Assembly (NCBI RefSeq): GCF_009846885.1
Contig: NZ_WUWM01000003.1
Span: forward strand, 124,001 to 188,000
Length of the DNA: 64,000 nt
From: Paenibacillus puerhi
GTDB taxonomy: Bacteria > Bacillota > Bacilli > Paenibacillales > NBRC-103111
Direction of reading: 5' to 3'
In this document: positions 46,082-56,058 of the stretch, piece by piece
How positions within the stretch are numbered: position 1 is the first letter of the stretch
Layout of the letters: every line of letters starts with the position of its first letter
Translations under genes and position numbers: made by a program
The notes under the pieces: generated by a model
Database searches by the model: none
Seen by the model: only the letters and a program-made list of their open reading frames with translations
Told to the model about the DNA's origin: nothing

Positions 46082-47920
46082 TTAATCTGCGAATGAAAAA
46101 ACCAGCTTGACCGTCTCCGTCCGCGCAGGATGTCCCACCGCGAAATCCAATGCGTAGCAGGCCGTCTTGCGGCCAAAATGATCGATATGCTCCAGCTCCG
46201 CGGCTGTCCAGCTTAACCGGCTTTCGTCGAACCGGATCTCGAGCCGGGCCTCTCCTCCGTCGATCCGGACAAGTCCGGGCCCTAAGCCCTCTGGCTTGTA
46301 CCAGCTTATGAAGCGCTCCACCACCGATATCGGCTGCCCGGTAAACTCGAATGCATCCTCAAGCTCCAGCATCGGCTCGTCCGTCTTCGACCAGACGAAG
46401 CGGCGTTCCAGCCGGGCCAAGCCTTCATAAGCGTAGGCTGCGGACAGCTCGATAGCGAATACATCCTGCGTGTCCGTTGACGTTCTCTCCACAAGCACCG
46501 CACATGCAGACCTGCCGGCCTGCTGCAGCCTTCCGTCCACGATGGGCACGGAGTGGCCCTGCGACCCGTTGCACAATATCCCGTACCGCCCGCTGCCGAA
46601 GTAGTCGCGCGAGTACTGCCCGCTTCCCAGATCGGTCAGCAGCATGACGCCGCCTGCGCCGAGCATGAACTGGCCGATATCGTTATGATTATGCGGCTCT
46701 GCGTTATGCCCGCCCTTCGCGGCGAACACGTAGCTGCCCGATGGGCAGCGATGCCGCGATACGAGCCATTGCGCATCCGGCAAATAGTACGAGGCGCCCG
46801 CCCATGGAGCGCCCTGCTCCTCTCCGCGAACCCATAGCAGATTCCGCAGGGCAGGAGCCCACCGCCGGCAATGATCCTCCGTATAGGCGGACCGTAATCC
46901 GGCCTCCGGCACCTCCATCCCGGGATACAAGGCTTGCAGATAATGGCTGAGTCCCAGGAAAACGCCTGCTTCCGGCACGGAGTCCGAGAAATTAACGACC
47001 TTCCTTCCATCCAGAAAGCACTTCTGCTGAAACATCGCGATTTCCTTCACCTTTGCCGAGTCGAACAGATCGATCTGTCCGCCCGTGCGCAGCTTGAGCA
47101 GATCGGCGAAATACACGTAGAAGCCGAACCCGTACTGCCAGTAGGCATATCCTTCCGTGCACGCCCCATCCGCCTCGAAGCCGAGCAGGTAGTGATCCAG
47201 CGCTTTCAGGCAGCGCTCCAGCACAGCTGCAAGCTCTTCGCCGCCTGGCAGCGAGTAGATCGCAGCCGCCCCGATGGACCCCGCGCATACCGCCGCCCAG
47301 TTGTGGGTTTCCGTCTCCCACTTGTAGGCCGCCCCGGTCAGGAACGGCTCCAGCACACGCCTGCGCACCTCCTGCTGTACGCGTCTGCGCAGCAGAGGCG
47401 GCAGACGGTCGCCCGTCAAAGCGGCTATTTCGCATAAAGCGAATGCCGTCTCCGCCGCGAACAGATCGACGGTGGGCTGCTCGCCGGTTCCACTTGCCCT
47501 TATCCCGCTCTGCAGCTCCGCGCCTCCGGGGGCCAGATGCGCGCTCAGGCACCACGTATACTCATTGCAGACGGACCACACGGCATCCGCAAGCGCGTCC
47601 GCGTAGTCTTGACGCTCCGGCTCCAGCCAGCACATCAGCCCAAACGTAGCAAGCGCATTCCTGCGACGAAAATACGTACGATCGTATTCGCTCCGGGAGC
47701 CCTTTTCCTCAAATAAACGAAAAAGCGAATAGGTCAGCTCCGGCATAGGCTCCTTCAGCAGAACCTCCGCTTCCCCGCGAATTTCTCCGATCAACGGCTC
47801 ATGGGCCGCCGATCCCAGCAGCCGCGCACGCGCCTGTTCGGGTGTCTCCCCCGGAAACAACAGCCGGGATGCTTCAAAGCCTTCCGTCACCAGCTTGCTT
47901 CGAATCAAGCTCGCCTCCAT
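46082..47920 (-). CDS. Heparinase II/III family protein
   Basis: A 612-residue protein. The N-terminal half is an alpha-toroid (ETETHNWAAVCAGSIGAAAIY, DGACTEGYAYWQYGFGFYVYFADLL), and the C-terminal half is a beta-sandwich with the family core FAAKGGHNAEPHNHNDIGQFML, which holds the metal/catalytic histidines. It probably eliminates next to a uronic acid in an oligosaccharide. There is no signal peptide, unlike secreted lyases. ATG with GAGGAG upstream. The GH88 that would process its unsaturated product is 42 bases downstream. The polymer is unknown. Confidence 0.88.
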   Translation of the reverse strand: MEASLIRSKLVTEGFEASRLLFPGETPEQARARLLGSAAHEPLIGEIRGEAEVLLKEPMPELTYSLFRLFEEKGSRSEYDRTYFRRRNALATFGLMCWLEPERQDYADALADAVWSVCNEYTWCLSAHLAPGGAELQSGIRASGTGEQPTVDLFAAETAFALCEIAALTGDRLPPLLRRRVQQEVRRRVLEPFLTGAAYKWETETHNWAAVCAGSIGAAAIYSLPGGEELAAVLERCLKALDHYLLGFEADGACTEGYAYWQYGFGFYVYFADLLKLRTGGQIDLFDSAKVKEIAMFQQKCFLDGRKVVNFSDSVPEAGVFLGLSHYLQALYPGMEVPEAGLRSAYTEDHCRRWAPALRNLLWVRGEEQGAPWAGASYYLPDAQWLVSRHRCPSGSYVFAAKGGHNAEPHNHNDIGQFMLGAGGVMLLTDLGSGQYSRDYFGSGRYGILCNGSQGHSVPIVDGRLQQAGRSACAVLVERTSTDTQDVFAIELSAAYAYEGLARLERRFVWSKTDEPMLELEDAFEFTGQPISVVERFISWYKPEGLGPGLVRIDGGEARLEIRFDESRLSWTAAELEHIDHFGRKTACYALDFAVGHPARTETVKLVFSFAD

Positions 47921-47940
47921 ATCGTTCTCTCCTCGTATCG

Positions 47941-49965
47941 CTATCTCTCTGCCTCTTCCAGAATAAGCACGCCATAGGCTTCCAGCTCCGCGTTGTCTCC
48001 TGCTGCGAAGGTCCGCCCAGTCAGCAGATCCCGATTAGCGCCATCTATACGTACGCCAGCCGGGCGCGCATTATGATTGAGAGCGAACGTATAACGCTTC
48101 CCTTCCTTATGGCGCTGCGTCACCTCTATGCCCGCCTCCGCCTCCAGCGGCGCCTCTAGTCCGCTGCGCTCGCAAAGCGTACGGACGAAGTCCGCCAAGA
48201 AGCGATCTTCCGCATCGGTCGCCACATAGTACGCCCGGCCTTCGCCATACGTATTCTCCGTCAGCGCCGGCATTCCTGCGTAGAAATCATCCCCATAGAC
48301 GGCAAGCGCCCTCGCGCCCTCGAGATGCAGCAGCTCGCACAGCATGCCGCAGCTATACTCGCCGGCGACCTTGCCGAACGGCTCGCTTGCCACCAGCCGG
48401 TTCTTCAGCTCAGGAGGCAGGCTGTCGATCTCCTCGACCCAGATCCCCAGCAGCTTGCGCAGATGGCCCGGATAGCCGCCCAGCGTGACCCGGTCGTTCT
48501 CGTCCACAATCCCGCTGAAGAACGTCGTCACGAACACGCCTCCCGCCTTCACGAACGCCTCGATCCGCTCGGCTACCCCCGGCTTCAGCATATACAGCAC
48601 GGGAGCGACGACCAGCTTATAGCCGGAGAAGTCGCTGAGGGGACTGATCACATCCATGCCGACGTTCAGCTCGTAGAAGGCTTTGTACATCTTCTGGGCC
48701 TGCTTGGCGTAATCCAGATCTACGTTCGGTCCGCTCGTGATCTCCACAGCGTTCCAGGTATCGATATCGAACAACAGAGCCGCTTCGTGGCGGAGCCGGG
48801 AATCGATCAGCGTATCGCCCAGTTCCCGCAGCTCCGCGCCCAGCTGAGCGCACTCGCGGAACACGCGCGTCTCCTCGTGACCGACATGTTCGATGACCGC
48901 GCCGTGATACTTCTCGCAGGCGCCGAAGGAACGGCGCAGCTGGAAGAACATCACCGTGTCCGCTCCGCGGGCTACGGCTTGATAGCTCCAGAGACGCATC
49001 ACGCCCGGACGCTTCAGGCTGTTATAAGGCTGCCAGTTCTGCTGGCTCGGCGTCTGCTCCATCAGCATAAATGGCTGTCCGTGCTTCAGTCCGCGCATAT
49101 AGTCATGACGCATGGCCACCTGGCTCATCGGCTCATTCATCTGCGGATAACTATCCCAGGAGACAACGTCCATACGGTCCGCCCATTGCTGCAGATCCAG
49201 ACCGTTGAACAGCCCCCAAATATTCGTCGTCACCGGCAGGTCGGGTGTGATCCGCTTGATCGCCTCGTACTCCGCCTGATAGCAAGCCAGGATTGCATCG
49301 GACATGAACCGCTTGTAATCCAGCGCCATGCCTTGGAAGCACCGGTTGTCCCCGTTCAGGTTCGTCGGCGGCACGATCTCGTCCCACTCGTATACGGTAT
49401 GCCCCCAAAAGCTCATATTCCAGCGCTTGTTCAGTTCTTCAATCGTACCATAGCGAGCCCGCAGCCAGTGCCGAAACTCCGCCGCACATGTATCGCAGTA
49501 GCAGTGCGGTCCATATTCGTTGCCGACATGCCAGATCAGCAGCGACGGATGCTGGCCGTACCGCTCCGCCAGCTTTTCGGTCAGGCGGACCGCATAGGTG
49601 CGATAGGTCGGAGAGTTCGGACAGAAATTAACACGGGAGCCATGCGTCCGCTTGCGTCCGTCGATATCGACCGGAAGCACGTCCGGATACTTGCGGGACA
49701 TCCACGCGGGCTGAGCTGCGGTAGAGGTAGCCAGGCAGACGTAGATTCCGTTATCCTGAACCAATTGTAAGATCCGGTCCAGCCAATCGAAGCAATACGT
49801 ATCCTCCGATGGCTGAAGCTTCGCCCAGCTGAACACGGGCAGCGTCACGACATTGATGCCCGCCTTGCGGAACAGCCGCATATCCTCCTGCCAGATGTCC
49901 TCCGGCCATTGATCCGGGTTGTAATCGCCGCCATACCAGATCGCAGGCAGTTTGGGATGAATCAT
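47941..49965 (-). CDS. GH42 beta-galactosidase
   Basis: A 674-residue cytoplasmic glycosidase with the start IWYGGDYNPDQWPEDIW. The acid/base Glu150 is in WHVGNEYG, the nucleophile Glu303 in FMLMEQTPSQQNW, and the zinc cysteines in HCYCDTC with Cys115. The barrel is followed by the trimerisation and C-terminal domains. It removes beta-galactose from imported oligosaccharides; some relatives prefer alpha-L-arabinopyranose. ATG with AAAGGA upstream. It is 21 bases before the heparinase-type gene and directly after a hairpin that follows the binding-protein gene. Confidence 0.94.
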   Translation of the reverse strand: MIHPKLPAIWYGGDYNPDQWPEDIWQEDMRLFRKAGINVVTLPVFSWAKLQPSEDTYCFDWLDRILQLVQDNGIYVCLATSTAAQPAWMSRKYPDVLPVDIDGRKRTHGSRVNFCPNSPTYRTYAVRLTEKLAERYGQHPSLLIWHVGNEYGPHCYCDTCAAEFRHWLRARYGTIEELNKRWNMSFWGHTVYEWDEIVPPTNLNGDNRCFQGMALDYKRFMSDAILACYQAEYEAIKRITPDLPVTTNIWGLFNGLDLQQWADRMDVVSWDSYPQMNEPMSQVAMRHDYMRGLKHGQPFMLMEQTPSQQNWQPYNSLKRPGVMRLWSYQAVARGADTVMFFQLRRSFGACEKYHGAVIEHVGHEETRVFRECAQLGAELRELGDTLIDSRLRHEAALLFDIDTWNAVEITSGPNVDLDYAKQAQKMYKAFYELNVGMDVISPLSDFSGYKLVVAPVLYMLKPGVAERIEAFVKAGGVFVTTFFSGIVDENDRVTLGGYPGHLRKLLGIWVEEIDSLPPELKNRLVASEPFGKVAGEYSCGMLCELLHLEGARALAVYGDDFYAGMPALTENTYGEGRAYYVATDAEDRFLADFVRTLCERSGLEAPLEAEAGIEVTQRHKEGKRYTFALNHNARPAGVRIDGANRDLLTGRTFAAGDNAELEAYGVLILEEAER

Positions 49966-49996
49966 GAACGCCAGTCCTTTCTTTCCCCGCCGTACA

Positions 49997-50027
49997 AATA
50001 GAGAGAACCTGATGAGGGTTCTCTCTA
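49997..50027 (-). terminator. Intercistronic hairpin after the binding-protein gene
   Basis: ATAGAGAGAACC and GGTTCTCTCTAT form a perfect 12-bp stem with a 7-base loop, 24 bases after the binding-protein stop and before the GH42 start. The tail (TTTGTACGG) is weak. Such hairpins often cause partial termination or protect the upstream message, giving more binding protein than enzymes. Confidence 0.65.
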
Positions 50028-50050
50028 TACGTTCGAGCCGGTTTGCAATT

Positions 50051-51442
50051 TTATTTTTTGCTGGAGTCGATCAGCTTCTGAGCGCGGTCCTGCGTATTTT
50101 TGAGCATCGCATCCAGGTTTTGCTTGTCAAGAATCAGCTTCTCATACTCTTCGTTGATCACTTTGTACACATCCGCCTGGTAGGACGTCGGAGGCACCAG
50201 CTTGGAAGCTCTCGAGTTCTGCAGAACGGTGATCAGGGATTGCTTGTCGACCTTATCCGGCGATTTCGTACCGGCCAGGATCGTATCGATGATCTTGGTC
50301 AGGTCTTCATTTTTGACTTTGGTCCAGGACGGAACGTATTTGCCTTGGGCAATCGTACCGTCTGTCGTGAAGTAACGAATGAATTTATAAGCGGCTTCCT
50401 TGTTCTTGGAGCTTGCCGCTACGGCCATGAAATCTGTCGTTACCATCGAGTAGCCTGCCGGATCGGATGCCGTATTTTTCGGGAATGGAGCAACCGCTAC
50501 CTCGAAGTTCAGCGGGAACTGCTCCGTACCGCCCAGCTCGGAGTTCATCCAGCTGCCGATCACGACCATGCTCGCCGATTGGTTGAAGAACTGCGGACGA
50601 TAGTGCAGCTTCTGCGAGATCATATCCGTATAAGGAGTGGACGACTTGTCGACCTTCTCCATTTGATAACGAAGCTCGATCGACTTGCGGAACAGCGGGT
50701 TATCCAGGTTGGATGTTCCATCCGTCTTCAGGTAATCCGAGTTATCCGGCTGATTGGCCAGCGCAAGACGCGTGAACTCCAGCCATCCTCCGCCCTGAGG
50801 TCCATGGAAATACGTGCCGTAGCGCTTCGTCGGGCCATCGCCCTTCGTCAGCTTCTTCGCGTAGTCGGCGAACTGATCCCAAGTCCAATCGGTCGGAACT
50901 TCCAGTCCGGCTTCCTTCAGATGATTCTTGTTTAGCATGACGTACCAAGGGTTGAACTTGCCCGGCAGCGCGTAGTACTTGCCGTTCAGCTGCGTATCGA
51001 CTTTATATTCCTCGGTAACCTTGAAGCCTTCTTTGTTGATAAATTCGTCAATGGGAGCTACCATGCCGAGCGCCACGCGCTGGGCGTACATGCCGGCTTC
51101 ACTGAACATCATGACGTCCATCGCTTCGCCCGAAGCGGCCGCCAGGTCAAGCTTTTTCGCGTATTCCTGCGTATCGCCCTTCTCGCTCAGGTTGATCAGT
51201 TCAACCTTGATATCCGGGTACTTCGCTTCGAAGGATGAAATGACCTTTGTCCAGTTCTGCTGGGCTTCGCTTCCGAAAGCGTGGAATTTCAAGGTGACCG
51301 GCGCCGCAGGTGTCGTGCCGCCCGAGGCTCCGCCGCTCGGTGCCGCGCCGGAGCCGCCCTCCGTATTGCCGCCGCTGCAGCCAGCCAGCATGCCGACTGC
51401 CGCCAGTCCGGCGATCATTTGACTCCATCTCTTTTTGTTCAA
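50051..51442 (-). CDS. Sugar-binding lipoprotein of the polysaccharide locus
   Basis: A 463-residue extracellular binding protein. The signal peptide ends in MLAGC (Cys22), followed by a Gly/Ser/Ala-rich linker (GGNTEGGSGAAPSGGASGG) and the family-1 binding fold (VTLKFHAFGSEAQQNWTKVISSFEAKYPDIKVELI). TTG start at 51442 with GGAGGGG upstream. It serves the permeases at 55204-56961, from which it is separated by the YesM/YesN genes. A -10 element upstream suggests it also has its own promoter. Confidence 0.93.
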   Translation of the reverse strand: MNKKRWSQMIAGLAAVGMLAGCSGGNTEGGSGAAPSGGASGGTTPAAPVTLKFHAFGSEAQQNWTKVISSFEAKYPDIKVELINLSEKGDTQEYAKKLDLAAASGEAMDVMMFSEAGMYAQRVALGMVAPIDEFINKEGFKVTEEYKVDTQLNGKYYALPGKFNPWYVMLNKNHLKEAGLEVPTDWTWDQFADYAKKLTKGDGPTKRYGTYFHGPQGGGWLEFTRLALANQPDNSDYLKTDGTSNLDNPLFRKSIELRYQMEKVDKSSTPYTDMISQKLHYRPQFFNQSASMVVIGSWMNSELGGTEQFPLNFEVAVAPFPKNTASDPAGYSMVTTDFMAVAASSKNKEAAYKFIRYFTTDGTIAQGKYVPSWTKVKNEDLTKIIDTILAGTKSPDKVDKQSLITVLQNSRASKLVPPTSYQADVYKVINEEYEKLILDKQNLDAMLKNTQDRAQKLIDSSKK

Positions 51443-51509
51443 GTGTACCCCTCCGTTATCTGTTTTTACGTTGATCTGAGATTTATCTTATACGCTGCCT
51501 TACACGCTC

Positions 51510-51515
51510 ATTATA
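51510..51515 (-). promoter_or_regulatory. Candidate -10 element of the binding-protein gene
   Basis: On the minus strand TATAAT lies 68 bases upstream of the TTG start at 51442, in the gap after the response-regulator gene. No good -35 hexamer is seen at 16-18 bases, as expected if the AraC-type response regulator activates this promoter. Confidence 0.4.
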
Positions 51516-51608
51516 GCAATCCGCCTTGGCGCAAGTATGACGCGATATTGACCACTATCCACGTTATTTTTACTTTTGGTCCAGAGACCGGTACACTTCC
51601 GCGGGCCG

Positions 51609-53222
51609 TCAAACGCGGGACGCTCCCCGGTATTCCTGCGGCGTGAATCCCGCTACAGTCTTGAACATCTTGATGAAGTAACTGTGGTTATCATAGCCCA
51701 GCGCTTCGCCGATCTTGGCGACGGACAGATTCGTCTGGTCCAGAAGCTCCTTGGCGCGGTCGACCTTCATCCGGTTGACATATTCGATGAAGGTTTCGCC
51801 CGTTTCTTTTTTGAACAGCCGGCTGAAATAGCTCGGATTCAGAAACAAGCTCTCCGCGACTTCATCCAGACCGATCTTGCGATGAAGATGGAGGGAGACG
51901 TAGTGGCAGGCATCCAGCACCTCCGGGCGCTTGCTCAGCACCTTGGCTTCCTCGACGACAACGAAGGACGATTCGAAGAAATGGATGAGCCAGCTTTCCA
52001 TCTCCGCTAATGTATCGGTTTCGAGGATTTCGCGGTGAAGAATATCGACGGAGAACGGGCTGCGAAACATCTGCATCGACTGCAGCTTCAGCTTCAGATC
52101 CAGCACGAGCTTCAGCATCCAGTCCTTCACCGTCTCCGGCCGGAACAGCTGCTCCTGCAGGAATCCGGTCCAGCGCCCGACCACCGGGCGGACATTGGAC
52201 GGATTCCCGCCGATCATCATATCCCTGAGGCTGTTTAGCGCTTCGTCGTACTGTCCGAACAGATCGACTGTCGCATACAGGACCGGCAACTTTTTCTCGA
52301 TCGTGCGCGGCTTCATATAGAAACGCTGCCCGCTCGACCCGAGCAGCTCGATCAGCTCCTGACGGATCACGCCCGGCTTCTCGCTGCCCACGCCGATCAG
52401 GAAGGAAAGCTGAAGCTTAAGCGTACGCTCGACGGCGGACTGCAGCTTGCCCAGCACGAGAGCGGCGCGGTCATACGGATTGGTTTTGATCCCGCCCTGA
52501 TAAGGAAGCAGGATGAAGGATCTTAACGCGTCATAAGTAAAATGAACCGCCTCGGGCTCTTCCTCCCGCAGGATTTCCTCCACGATATTGTGGATGGCAA
52601 AGCGCAGCACATCATCGGAGACAAACCGCTGCCTCGCTCCTCGCTGACCATCGATATAGACGGCAGTAGGCAGACAGGTACTGCCGGTCACCCGCAGACC
52701 CAGCGACTCCGCTTCCAGCGCCCAGGCTGCCTCGCTCAGCATCGGATCATGGATAGTGCCGCGGATGAAAGCCTCCTTGTGCCGCTCGCGGCTGCGGTCG
52801 ACCATATGGCGCAGCTGCTTTTGACTCTCGGATCGGTGGAGCTCCTCGTCCAGACTTACCTTGAACTGCTCCAGCAGCTTGCGCACATCGGCAGGGTCGA
52901 GCGTATCCTTCAGCATATAGTCCTGAATGTTCATCCTCATCGCCTGCTGCGCGTATTGAAATTCGCTGTGGCAGGACAAGATGGCGACGCGCAGATTAGG
53001 GTGAATCGCCTTCAGCTCGCGGATCAGCTCCAGGCCGTCCATCCTCGGCATCCCGATATCGGTTACGAGGATGTCAGGCATCTGCGCCTTGGCCGCTTCG
53101 AGCGCAAGCGCTCCATTCTCATACAATCCGACCAGCTCAAGTCCGAGCTCGGTCCAGGGAATCGTATTCGATAATAATTCGAGCACAGGATAATCGTCGT
53201 CCGCCAGCATGACTTTATACAT
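51609..53222 (-). CDS. YesN-type response regulator with AraC DNA-binding domain
   Basis: A 537-residue regulator. The receiver domain has the phosphorylation site Asp55 (ILVTDIGMPRMDGLELI). A long middle domain of about 280 residues follows, then a C-terminal double HTH (GLDEVAESLFLNPSYFSRLFKKETGETFIEYVNRMKVDRAKELL ... IGEALGYDNHSYFIKMFKTVAGFTPQEYR). Its start overlaps the end of the kinase gene by eight bases, so the pair is translationally coupled. It is expected to activate the transport and hydrolase genes around it. Confidence 0.94.
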   Translation of the reverse strand: MYKVMLADDDYPVLELLSNTIPWTELGLELVGLYENGALALEAAKAQMPDILVTDIGMPRMDGLELIRELKAIHPNLRVAILSCHSEFQYAQQAMRMNIQDYMLKDTLDPADVRKLLEQFKVSLDEELHRSESQKQLRHMVDRSRERHKEAFIRGTIHDPMLSEAAWALEAESLGLRVTGSTCLPTAVYIDGQRGARQRFVSDDVLRFAIHNIVEEILREEEPEAVHFTYDALRSFILLPYQGGIKTNPYDRAALVLGKLQSAVERTLKLQLSFLIGVGSEKPGVIRQELIELLGSSGQRFYMKPRTIEKKLPVLYATVDLFGQYDEALNSLRDMMIGGNPSNVRPVVGRWTGFLQEQLFRPETVKDWMLKLVLDLKLKLQSMQMFRSPFSVDILHREILETDTLAEMESWLIHFFESSFVVVEEAKVLSKRPEVLDACHYVSLHLHRKIGLDEVAESLFLNPSYFSRLFKKETGETFIEYVNRMKVDRAKELLDQTNLSVAKIGEALGYDNHSYFIKMFKTVAGFTPQEYRGASRV

Positions 53223-55017
53223 GAGCGCTTTCCTCCTGTTTCGGGAAATAAAGGGTAATCTCCGTGCCTGCTCCGGGCTCGCTGGCCAGTACCATCCGGA
53301 AGTGGTGGCCGAACGTCATGCGCATGCGCTCGTAGACGTTGGCGAGGCCGATGCCGGAGAAGCCTCTGCCTGGAGTCTGCGGCTGTTCGTCTCCGTGCGA
53401 GTAACGGGCAAGCCTCGCCTGCAGCCGGGCGAGCTCGTTCTCTTCCATCCCTCTGCCGTCGTCCTTCACGCGGATACGGATCGTGCCGCCTTCCGCCGAC
53501 GCTTCCAGCAGGATGGTTCCCGCCTGCTGGCTTAGCCCATGGATCAGCGCATTTTCGATAATCGGCTGAAGGAAGAACCTCGGCACACGTTCCAGGAAAA
53601 CATCAGCCGCGATATCGAGCTGCAGACTGACCTTTTCCTTCTGTCTCATATTCATAAGCTTGACATAATCGGCGACGATCTCGACTTCTTCATGCAGCGA
53701 TATCGTGCCATTGTCCTGAATCGTCATCCGCAGCAGCTTGGACAAGGAGCTGATCATATCGGCGCTTTCCCGGTCTCCCCGGCCAAGCACCTTCATCCGG
53801 ATGGAGTTCAGCACATTAAACAGAAAGTGAGGGTTGATCTGCGCCTGGAGCATATCGAGCTCTGCCTTGCGCTTCCTCGCCTGCGTCGCGGTCACCTGGA
53901 CGATCATATCGGAGATGCGGTCCAGCATCTGGTCGAAAGATTTGCCAAGCCGGCCGATCTCATCCTGGCCGCGAATAGAGGAGCGAACCTCCAGATTTCC
54001 CTTCTGCACCGCTACCGCTACTTTGTCCAGCTTTACTAGCGGACTCGTAAAGGCGCGCAGCGCCAGAAGCAGCAGCCCGAAGAACAGCGCGAAGGAGATC
54101 AGCTGAAACGTAAATACATTTTGAAAAATCGCATTTATCTTGGCAATAGCGGACTTGTAGGGCGTAAGCGAAACCAGCTTCCAGCTGTTAACCCGGATGT
54201 CGGACACGGACAGCAGGTATTCCTTATCCTGCATCGTCACGATATTCGAGCGGCTTGTCCCGGCTTGCTGAAGCAAGGTGAACGGTTGCCCGATCCGCCC
54301 TGGATCGACGTGAGAGACGATCCGGCCCGTGCCGTCTACAAGCATCATCTCATGTCCCGGCGGGAGATTCCGGAAATACTTGTGGATATCGCTCTCCAAG
54401 ATGGAAACGACCACATAGCCGTTGATCCCCTCCGGAAGCTTCCGTCCGACCGTCAGCTGATACGGACTGATTTTTCTAAACGCCTGGAACGCGGTGGGGG
54501 ATGTTCCCGCCCAATACGATTGAAAGCCGGAAAGCCCTTTGACCGAGTCGATCCAAGGCTCCTTCAACAGGTTTCGGGGATCGAAGTCAGCGATCTGGTA
54601 ATTCATCATGAACAAAGCATCGTTTAATACGATCGTATAAAAGCTCTGGTCACCGGCATAAGTCAGGCTGTCTATCGTATTGGTGACCTGTCTGCGGGCC
54701 TGGTATTCCTCGTAGAGCACATTGTCCGTCGTGTACCTTCCCGTACCGATCTGCTTGAGCGCCATCAGCATATCCTGATCGACTTGAATATAATTGCAAA
54801 GGTACATCATGTGGTTCAGCGCATTGGTCACATGTCCGTTGACAAGCTGCAGCGTCTGCTGGGCGTTGGACGCCGCCTGCTCGCGCACCGCATCCCGCGT
54901 CAAGTAATTGTACACGACCATCGTGACCAGCGCGGGAAGCAGAATGCACAGAACCGAGACGACCATGAGCTTCGTACGAAAGGACTGGAACCAAAGAGAT
55001 CGAAGCCAACGCATCAC
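53215..55017 (-). CDS. YesM-type sensor histidine kinase
   Basis: A 600-residue kinase with a membrane helix near residues 18-38, an extracellular Cache-like sensor, a second helix at about 300-322, HAMP, the His_kinase box QAQINPHFLFNVLNSIRMKVLG (His397) and an ATPase domain with IIENALIHGL and DDGRGM. It probably senses the extracellular sugar or the loaded binding protein and phosphorylates the YesN partner. A GTG at 55017 is followed by an ATG at 55014; either can be the start, with GGGGAGGG upstream. Confidence 0.94.
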   Translation of the reverse strand: MMRWLRSLWFQSFRTKLMVVSVLCILLPALVTMVVYNYLTRDAVREQAASNAQQTLQLVNGHVTNALNHMMYLCNYIQVDQDMLMALKQIGTGRYTTDNVLYEEYQARRQVTNTIDSLTYAGDQSFYTIVLNDALFMMNYQIADFDPRNLLKEPWIDSVKGLSGFQSYWAGTSPTAFQAFRKISPYQLTVGRKLPEGINGYVVVSILESDIHKYFRNLPPGHEMMLVDGTGRIVSHVDPGRIGQPFTLLQQAGTSRSNIVTMQDKEYLLSVSDIRVNSWKLVSLTPYKSAIAKINAIFQNVFTFQLISFALFFGLLLLALRAFTSPLVKLDKVAVAVQKGNLEVRSSIRGQDEIGRLGKSFDQMLDRISDMIVQVTATQARKRKAELDMLQAQINPHFLFNVLNSIRMKVLGRGDRESADMISSLSKLLRMTIQDNGTISLHEEVEIVADYVKLMNMRQKEKVSLQLDIAADVFLERVPRFFLQPIIENALIHGLSQQAGTILLEASAEGGTIRIRVKDDGRGMEENELARLQARLARYSHGDEQPQTPGRGFSGIGLANVYERMRMTFGHHFRMVLASEPGAGTEITLYFPKQEESAHV

Positions 55018-55203
55018 ACACAGCCACCCTCCCCACTCGAAATAAAGCTTCTCCTGCTGCCAACCGGGCTTTTATATCCTTCTCTTTCAAGAACGGCCCG
55101 GAACGGAAAAAGAGGAAGAATCGATCTCCCTCTGTTCCATTATATAGGATCGCCTGCCCCGTCAGGAAGACAATTCGCTCCCGCTTTACCGAAAAACTCT
55201 CCG

Positions 55204-56046
55204 TTAGCCCTTCACACCACCGAGCGCAATTCCCTCGATCACGCTCTTTTGTCCGATGACGAAGATAATGAGCAGCGGCAGGATGGCGGATACGGCGCAT
55301 GCCATAATCAGCGAGTAAAATTCGCCGTTGATCGAAGCAAACTTCTGAATCGCAAGCGGAATGGTGTACAGCTTATCCGTCCGCAGGAAGATCAGCGGAT
55401 TCTGATAATCGTTCCACGTCCAGATGAAGCGCAGGATCGCATAGGTGGCGACGGCCGGACGGACGAGCGGCAGAGCGATTTGCCAGAAGATACGGGCATG
55501 TCCGGCGCCGTCGATCTTGGCGGACTCGATGTACTCATTGTGCAGACCCAGGAAGAACTGCCGCAGCATGAACGTACCGAGTACGCTGAAGGAGCCCAGG
55601 AAGATCAGACCCAGATGGCTGTCGAACAACCCGATATTGCGGTACAGAATAAATTGCGGAACGAGCATCGCCTGGCTTGGCACCATGTAGGTCGCCAGTA
55701 CGATCAGAAACAGCCATTTGCCGGCGGGAAAATCGATCTTCGAGAACCCGTAGGCCGCAAGCGCCGAAATCGTACATGATACGAAGGTTGTAATCAGCGA
55801 AACCTTGATCGAATTCCAGTAATATAAGTAGAACGGATTGGCGCCCAGCCAAATTTCCTTATAGTTTTCAATCGCATGCCAGCGAGTCGGAATCCACTCG
55901 ATCGGATACTTGAACACGTCGGTCTCCAGCTTGAAGGAGGTTGTCAGCATCCAGATAAACGGCAGCAGGAACATGAGGCTTATCAAAAACATGATGATCG
56001 TGATAATCACTTTGGATATACTTAACGGTTCTCTTGCCTTTTGCAC
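55204..56046 (-). CDS. Sugar ABC transporter permease, MalG type (polysaccharide locus)
   Basis: A 280-residue permease with six membrane helices and the EAA loop EYIESAKIDGAGHARIFWQIALPLVRPA. ATG with GGGAGG upstream. It is 12 bases after the MalF-type permease and 187 bases before the YesM gene. Paired with 56059-56961. No ATPase is encoded nearby, as is usual for Bacillus and Paenibacillus carbohydrate importers that share MsmX. Confidence 0.93.
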   Translation of the reverse strand: MQKAREPLSISKVIITIIMFLISLMFLLPFIWMLTTSFKLETDVFKYPIEWIPTRWHAIENYKEIWLGANPFYLYYWNSIKVSLITTFVSCTISALAAYGFSKIDFPAGKWLFLIVLATYMVPSQAMLVPQFILYRNIGLFDSHLGLIFLGSFSVLGTFMLRQFFLGLHNEYIESAKIDGAGHARIFWQIALPLVRPAVATYAILRFIWTWNDYQNPLIFLRTDKLYTIPLAIQKFASINGEFYSLIMACAVSAILPLLIIFVIGQKSVIEGIALGGVKG

Positions 56047-56058
56047 GATGGCACCTCC

